Shown in pieces: positions 59,069-64,000 of a stretch of 64,000 nt of DNA (position 1 is its first letter; the number at the start of each line of letters is the position of its first letter). The position numbers and the translations under genes are program-made. The DNA comes from Pinus tabuliformis (Eukaryota > Streptophyta > Pinopsida > Pinales > Pinaceae). Under the pieces are notes generated by a model. That model saw only the letters and a list, made by a program, of their open reading frames with translations, had not been told where the DNA came from and did no database searches. Where the stretch lies: NCBI GenBank assembly GCA_031772625.1, contig CM062804.1:280878598-280942597 (forward strand), in the 5' to 3' direction.

Positions 59069-60142
59069 TGTAGAAATTTCCACCTATAGATCACCTAATA
59101 ATGAAATATACTAAAGCAAATTACTTGATCTACTTCTACAAACAATTACGCAAAAGCTTAATCGAATTGAGCAACATCAATAAGAAAACATATAACTGAT
59201 AAGAAGAAATAAATCACACATAATACAGAAGATATAACCAGGGGAAAGAACCAGCCTAAAACCCCAACTTTGTATTATCATACAAGTGGAAATCTTGTCC
59301 AAGTTACAAAAAGAATTAGCTCAAAATCTTTCTTGCTCTCTCTATAATCAAACAATGAAGCTCATAGATTGAATAGAAAAGTATATATATCCTCCTCAAG
59401 TCCTCTAAGCCCCTATTTCTTTGCACAATTTTTCTTGGGGTCTAGTGAAGCCACATGTGTGAATTGTCCTCATCACACTCACTGAACAAGAAGAAGTAAC
59501 AAGGCAATTCTCTTGGAAATGAATCCTTCTCCATGCGATGAATTTTCACAAAGGAATATCCTAGCAACTCATAGTACATTGTCCCTCCATTTGATCTCAA
59601 CTAGGTCTCTGTCTAAACTGACATGCATGAGTTATGTATGAGAGAATATTTAGTTATCTGAAGAGCAGTAGTTATATGCAAGCATGCATTAACTAACTGA
59701 ACTTCCTTTAATTTAAACAAACTGTTTAAATCAATCTAACTGGACTTGACTCAGCTAACTGAGCCAACTTATTACTACTCAAATTAAAACTCATCCTCAT
59801 CTCTTTAACTAATGGATAAATTCCTTAATTAATGGAGAAAATGTTGCATGTCCTCACATAGACTTCATGTTTGATTTTTCACAACTAATTAACTCATGGT
59901 GAATTAATTAATTTATTTTCAAACAGCTCTTAAGTTCAAATTCGAATTTTACTTCCTATTATAGTTTAGGGACTAACTAAAATAGGAAGGTATCTTGAAA
60001 TGTTATTTATAGAAAAGCTATTTTTGGCACTTTCACTTTTCATCCATTGTAGCTAAGTTCAACACTAGATGAAACTGCTATTTATAGCAATGTTATTTTT
60101 AGCATTTTCTATTTTTAGCATTTCTTGTTACTATCTTCAACA
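59069..60142 (-). repeat. 5' LTR of the copia element
   Basis: 1074 bases, same ends as the partner LTR, followed on the plus strand by the target duplication CTCAA. Confidence 0.95.
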
Positions 60143-60147
60143 CTCAA

Positions 60148-61340
60148 CTTTCAGAGCCCTCATCCCAAAAATTGACGATCCAAAACATTTTGAGGAATTC
60201 AGGCAGTATATATAAAATCATATAAAACGTTATAGTTGTACACCTAAAATCCATCCTCTCCATGAACATCTAATATGGCAGTCCTTCATCATAGACCCTG
60301 AATATATGGAGAAGTGGATTTGTTGAGTAAATAAAAAACCAACCAGTGCAACATCAATATGGAAGGCTACTCTGCAATCAATAGTCATAATTGAAGAAGG
60401 GCTAGCTTGGATGGTTGGGAAAGGGGAAAAAGTGAGAATAGGGGACGATCCATGGGTGGGATGCAACGAAAATTTTTCTTTCCTAGAGGAGATCAAGGAA
60501 TAACCTCCCTTAACCAGATTACGACCCCTGAAGAGTCCTCTCTTTGGCAACAAGGTTGGAAAATTGTCGAAGCACTTCAAATTAATTCATGGTGGAGATG
60601 TATATGGCAGTCCTTCATCATAGACATGATTCAATCAAATATTAGGTTAAGGGACTGTCCAAATGAGCTTCGGTGGGTAAATGCCCAAAATGGCTTTTAC
60701 TCCCCAAAATATGGCTATGATTACCAGATTGATAGAAGATCCCATGGAAGTGATCAATGGCGGTGGATATCCCTCTAGCAATTGAAGTGCCCAACAAAAG
60801 AACGGTTATTCTTTTGGTGTCTCCTTAGAAATAAAGTCCGTACTTGAGATAATGTACAAAAAAGGAATAAGAACGTGGATGGTGTACACTTGAATGTAGA
60901 AGAAACTACAAACCATGTTTTCCTAGCACCTCAAAAAGCTCGCATTAAATCTCATGAGAATCGAGTGATGGTGAGGAAGTCTGTCATGGAGGCTTAGCAA
61001 GTCCTGTGGCAAGAAAATCAAGAGGAAAAGCCAAAACATAGGGAAGAATGCACATCAAGTTTTTCTCTTCTCTCGTTGACTAGGATGAATAGATAAACCC
61101 TCTTATATCCTTGGCCTGTTTTGGCAGAGCATCGAGTGTTCAAAATAGATGTGGGGCAAGACTAGTTCTTTTCTCCAAAGTTGAGTAGGTTGTTCAATGT
61201 TATTTCTCTTATGGGGAGGTTGTGTTTTATATGTCTTCATAGAGGTTCTGGTATTTTGCAACAATGTGAACAAGACTTCAAGAATGCTTATAGCATCTAC
61301 AGATGTAACTTTTTATTTTTTCAATAAAAAGTTTGATTTT
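60148..61340 (+). pseudogene. LINE 3' part (end of RT region and zf-RVT-like domain)
   Basis: It continues the LINE after the copia target duplication: A-L-I-P-K-I-D-D-P-K-H-F, then jumps to V-N-K-K-P-T-S-A-T-S-I-W-K-A, V-G-K-G-E-K-V-R-I-G-D-D-P-W-V-G (the usual 'G.G..v.fW.D.W' block), and at 60660-60840 L-R-W-V-N-A-Q-N-G-F-Y-S-P, L-K-C-P-T-K-E-R-L-F-F-W-C-L-L-R-N-K-V-R-T (zf-RVT). The RT core between the two is absent. A 24-base direct repeat (60273-60296, 60602-60625) is present. A T-rich end with AATAAAAAG lies at about 61310-61330. Confidence 0.7.
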
Positions 61341-61369
61341 TCCTTTGGAAATAAGTTAAATTAAATTAT

Positions 61370-62943
61370 CATTATTATTGTTATTCTTTTACAAAAACAT
61401 TAAAAATAAATAAATAACAAACTTAATTTTAATTTAGATATTAGAAGTTAATTCAATTAGCAAAATCTTCCATTACTTTTAATAAATTTAAAAGATCACA
61501 TTCATATCACATGGCTCCCACCCAACAATTTCCTAGGGTATTGAGTATTCCAATTCTAATATGTTCCTCCATTATAAGTTCCTCATTATTATATATAACA
61601 TTTCATTTATATATATACGAAAAAAATATTTTACAATAAGATGTGTAATTCATTTTTTTCTTAAGCTAAAGTTGAACCATGTCAAAAAAAAGTATATATA
61701 CAAAGGAGAGTGTGTGTGTGTATGAATGATTAAGAGTATGTATTTCTTTGGTAAATTATTATAATTTCAAATTAAGAGTATTTATTTTTCTTTAGTTAAA
61801 GTTGATCCATGTCAAAACATCAGAAGGACAAATGTCAAATGGAGATGAAAATGTAGACAATGTAGAGCCTAAAAGACTACCAACTAAGTCTATGATATAC
61901 ATTTTTAGTTTTAAAATTGTTCACATTATTGAATTGTTTATTTTACATATATTTATTTTGTATGTAGAATGCAGAAATTATAAACCTCAATTTCATATTA
62001 ACAAAGTATATATATGAAGGAGAGAAATTTAATAAATATATATAAAACAATGACTAAAACTATGTATTTCTTTAGTAGAATATTATAGGTTCAAATTTAA
62101 GCAGGATTAAAATATATATACCTTTATAAACTTTAAATGAAAAAATTCATATATCAATTTAATATCTAATTTTGCCATAATCTTAAAATTACATTATCAT
62201 TATTTTTATTATTCTTTTACAAAAACATTAAAAATAAATAAATAACAAATTTAATTTTAGTTAAATTAACAAAATAATACATTAGTTTTAATAAATGTTA
62301 AAATTTTGATCAGTGCTATGTGGCTCCCCACTCACCAATTTTCAATTTCCTATTTCCATCCCAAAAATATAAAAATATTACAAAACCTAAATCTATTGGT
62401 CGTTAAATATTGATCGTTTACACGAGTTTTCATCCGTTAAAGTTTTCTCCATTTGCAAGCGAAAATGCTTCTTCATCCTATAGGGTAATGCTGTATGTTC
62501 ATTTAGCAAATGCACACTTCGTCGTCGCCAATTCAAGTTCCACAGTGAAAATCAAACCTGTTTATGAAATTAGGTTTAGGCAAATTTTGTATTCATGCTA
62601 TCCAGATTAAGGATGAGCTTGAACTAACAACGTGGCCCTCTAATCCTAGCAAAACATTTTACTTTACAACAATGCTAACCTCAAAAATATTTTTATTTCC
62701 ACATATTACTAAACTCAAAAATGGTTATGAATTGAGAGAATGAAGATATTTATCATAAAAAGGGAAGAGACATTTATTTATTCAACTAAAACACTCATAT
62801 TGTTTGAGGTATTTCGATTGTATGCTAAACCTGACTTCAACGTACATTTCAAATGACAAAATTTGTGAACGGATTGGACGGGATTTATGATCATGGAAAT
62901 GAATAAAATAGAGGGAAACTTTGAGCATGCAATTCGTTTGTAT
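61370..62943. other. AT-rich spacer downstream of the WOX gene
   Basis: Two related blocks (61363-61530 and about 62186-62350) share 'attcttttacaaaaacatta' and following sequence. Short tata/tgtg runs occur. This is also where the WOX 3' untranslated region and poly(A) site must lie; AATAAA-like sequences are too frequent to choose one. Confidence 0.4.
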
Positions 62944-63925
62944 CTAAGGCACAAACTTTAATGACAAGAATGCACCACCACCCAACCTCAGGTTGTTGGT
63001 TTGTTGTTCACCGTTCAAACTACTGTTGCACTTGGACCTGAGGTTACCATCCGGGTGCAAAGGAAACAGCTCCAGCAATTCCTCTCTTTTCTCATGTTCC
63101 TGGGCAGCTGCACAATTCGTCATGACGTTACTTCTGCGAGGGTCTGGAAAATGGTGCAGCCATCCATCTTTTCTATGAGCTTCTTTGTTCCACATATTGT
63201 ATGTGAAATGATCGGGTTGTGAGAAAGTTTCGACCCCAACAGATTGCAAATGTTGTTTCGATGACAAATCAATAGGTATGAGCCTTTGTGTTGACGTACC
63301 GAAGGCTGATACTGGTGAATTTGTGGTTTCCTGGACAATAATCTAAAATACGTGGATAATGAATCAGAGAGCGAAACAAATACGTGAAACCTAGATTTAA
63401 CAATTAAAAAGGGAAGAGAATAACAAGCTGCCCACTAGATTTTCGCTACCTGAGGTGAAAACTGGGCCATATCCTTTGTATAATCCACGATCTTGCCATC
63501 AGCTGAACATAGACAGACATGGCTACGGGATAAGTAGGCAACGAAAAATGGAAACGCTTGAGACTGTTAAAAAAACAAAGTAACTATACTTTACCCTTAG
63601 TTGGAGGATAAGAGGTTTGGCCCTCCAAGCTTTTCACAGTAGCTTCTTCATTCAGAACCTGACGCGTTGATTCAAATCGAGATCGCTGCATCTGACGGGT
63701 CTTCGTTTTCTGTTTACTCTTGCTGCGTGCCTGAGTATTCTGAAACCAATAAAACACATTTTTTGCTTCTACTTTGCCGTGTTGTTTGAGCAGAGTGGTA
63801 ATCTCATTTATTCGAGAGCGACTAGGGTTACGATGGCCTTGTCTGAAGAGGTCTTCCAAAATCTCTTTCTGTCTTTTCGTGGGCGTCCAACGGGACCATG
63901 TAATCTCTAATTCCTTCCTTTCCAT
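62944..63925 (-). CDS. WOX: WUSCHEL-related homeobox protein (WUS-clade-like), three exons
   Basis: Proposed exons on the minus strand: 63925-63659, 63563-63450 and 63342-62944. They give 259 residues with introns of 95 and 107 bases (CAG|GTTCTG...AACAG and CAG|GTAGCG...TTTTAG), both phase 0. Residues about 11-75 form the homeodomain: S-R-W-T-P-T, I-L-E-D-L-F, N-P-S-R-S-R-I, K-V-E-A-K-N-V-F-Y-W-F-Q-N. Near the C-terminus L-L-E-L-F-P-L-H-P matches the WUS box T-L-x-L-F-P with Thr changed to Leu. The end L-S-L-K-F-V-P is EAR-like. WOX proteins are nuclear transcription factors that keep meristem or embryo cell fates. The last homeodomain part (N-T-Q-A-R-S-K-S-K-Q-K) differs from the N-H-K-A-R-E-R-Q-K of most WUS-clade members. 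The first intron donor is weak; the alternative GGTAAAG at 63595 would leave an intron of only about 38 bases. The promoter is outside the window. Confidence 0.8.
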
Positions 63926-64000
63926 GGAACCTACTGATTCTGGAGAGGTGGCGTGGCGTGGCGAATAATACAGATCTTTCTTGCTGCGGTGAAATTTAGG

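Larger units (their letters stand above)
53916..60142 (-). mobile_element. Complete Ty1-copia retrotransposon inserted in the LINE
   Basis: 6227 bases with LTRs at 53916-54983 and 59069-60142 and a perfect target duplication CTCAA (53911-53915, 60143-60147). A tRNA-iMet primer site (TGGTATCAGAGC) follows the right LTR and a polypurine tract (TTGAGAGGGAG) precedes the left. In element order it encodes gag, (protease), integrase, RT and RNase H, the copia order. LINE sequence continues on both sides. The LTRs differ by about 9 percent over the first 140 bases by eye. Confidence 0.95.
48466..61357 (+). mobile_element. L1-like LINE insertion, rearranged and interrupted by a copia element
   Basis: The flanks share AAATTAAATTAT (48454-48465 and 61358-61369), a 12-base target duplication. 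A paralogous uninterrupted site is seen at 62149-62345. Within, reading plus: ORF1 with a nucleocapsid-like knuckle; AP-endonuclease; linker; start of RT; a second copy of endonuclease to RT start; then the 3' zf-RVT-like region. RT palm motifs are missing. The copia at 53916-60142 with its duplication splits the second copy. All frames contain stops. Confidence 0.75.

Noticed and set aside
62993..63222. Plus frames and minus frame 63120-63338 over the last WOX exon
   Set aside because: The minus frame that carries the WUS box continues in phase from the proposed splice site; the others are shadows.
63595..63658. Alternative WOX exon 1 end at the stronger-looking GGTAAAG
   Set aside because: It would need an intron of about 38 bases, below the usual minimum for plants; the 95-base intron keeps the frame and has a good T-rich acceptor.
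1..64000. CRISPR arrays, bacterial operons, rRNA or tRNA genes
   Set aside because: No regularly spaced identical repeats, no Shine-Dalgarno-led gene clusters and no rRNA were seen. tRNA-like matches are limited to primer-binding sites; a tRNAscan-SE run would be needed to exclude tRNA genes fully.

Overview
The window looks like nuclear DNA of a seed plant with a large, repeat-rich genome. A gymnosperm is the best guess, because the Ty3-gypsy families resemble ones I associate with conifer-type genomes; this is inference, not proof. The DNA is AT-rich, eukaryotic in style (GT-AG introns, (TA)n tracts) and almost entirely mobile-element sequence. One recognisable host gene lies at the right edge: a WUSCHEL-related homeobox (WOX) gene on the minus strand (62944-63925, three exons).

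Layout. 1-11386: minus-strand, non-autonomous Ty3-gypsy DNA arranged as internal / LTR / internal / LTR. The middle LTR (3322-4438) has a primer-binding-like site on one side and a polypurine tract on the other, the mark of a tandem array sharing an LTR. 11387-23851: two direct copies of a 1.3-1.5 kb LTR-like sequence enclose a decayed minus-strand gypsy polyprotein (13.99-21.39 kb). Its RNase H-like domain lies between protease and reverse transcriptase, and its gag is split by a solo LTR (19312-20457). 23852-26836: unassigned, with a (TA)n tract.

26837-38813: the most unusual part. A decayed minus-strand gene encodes a ParB-like motif followed by a DNA-methyltransferase-like motif. It diverges from a plus-strand gene that resembles the DUF7869 family. 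The minus-strand gene is split by a complete gag-only LTR element (29872-35825) with a perfect 5-bp target duplication TTTAG, complementary primer site and polypurine tract, and four CCHC zinc knuckles but no pol.

39-48.4 kb: decayed fragments, including a likely solo LTR (42093-42887) and a gypsy gag with a primer site (45.2-46.9 kb). 48466-61357: an L1-like LINE on the plus strand with a 12-bp target duplication. It contains an internal tandem duplication, has lost its RT core, and is itself interrupted by a complete copia element (53916-60142, minus, TSD CTCAA). A paralogous empty site for the LINE insertion is visible at about 62149-62345. 61.4-62.9 kb is AT-rich spacer, then the WOX gene.

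All the mobile-element genes carry stops or frameshifts, so the DNA is a stack of old nested insertions. Only the WOX gene is open across its inferred exons. Boundaries resting on LTR ends, target duplications and primer sites are firm. Family names for the ParB/methyltransferase and DUF7869-like genes come from motif recognition by eye and need a profile search.
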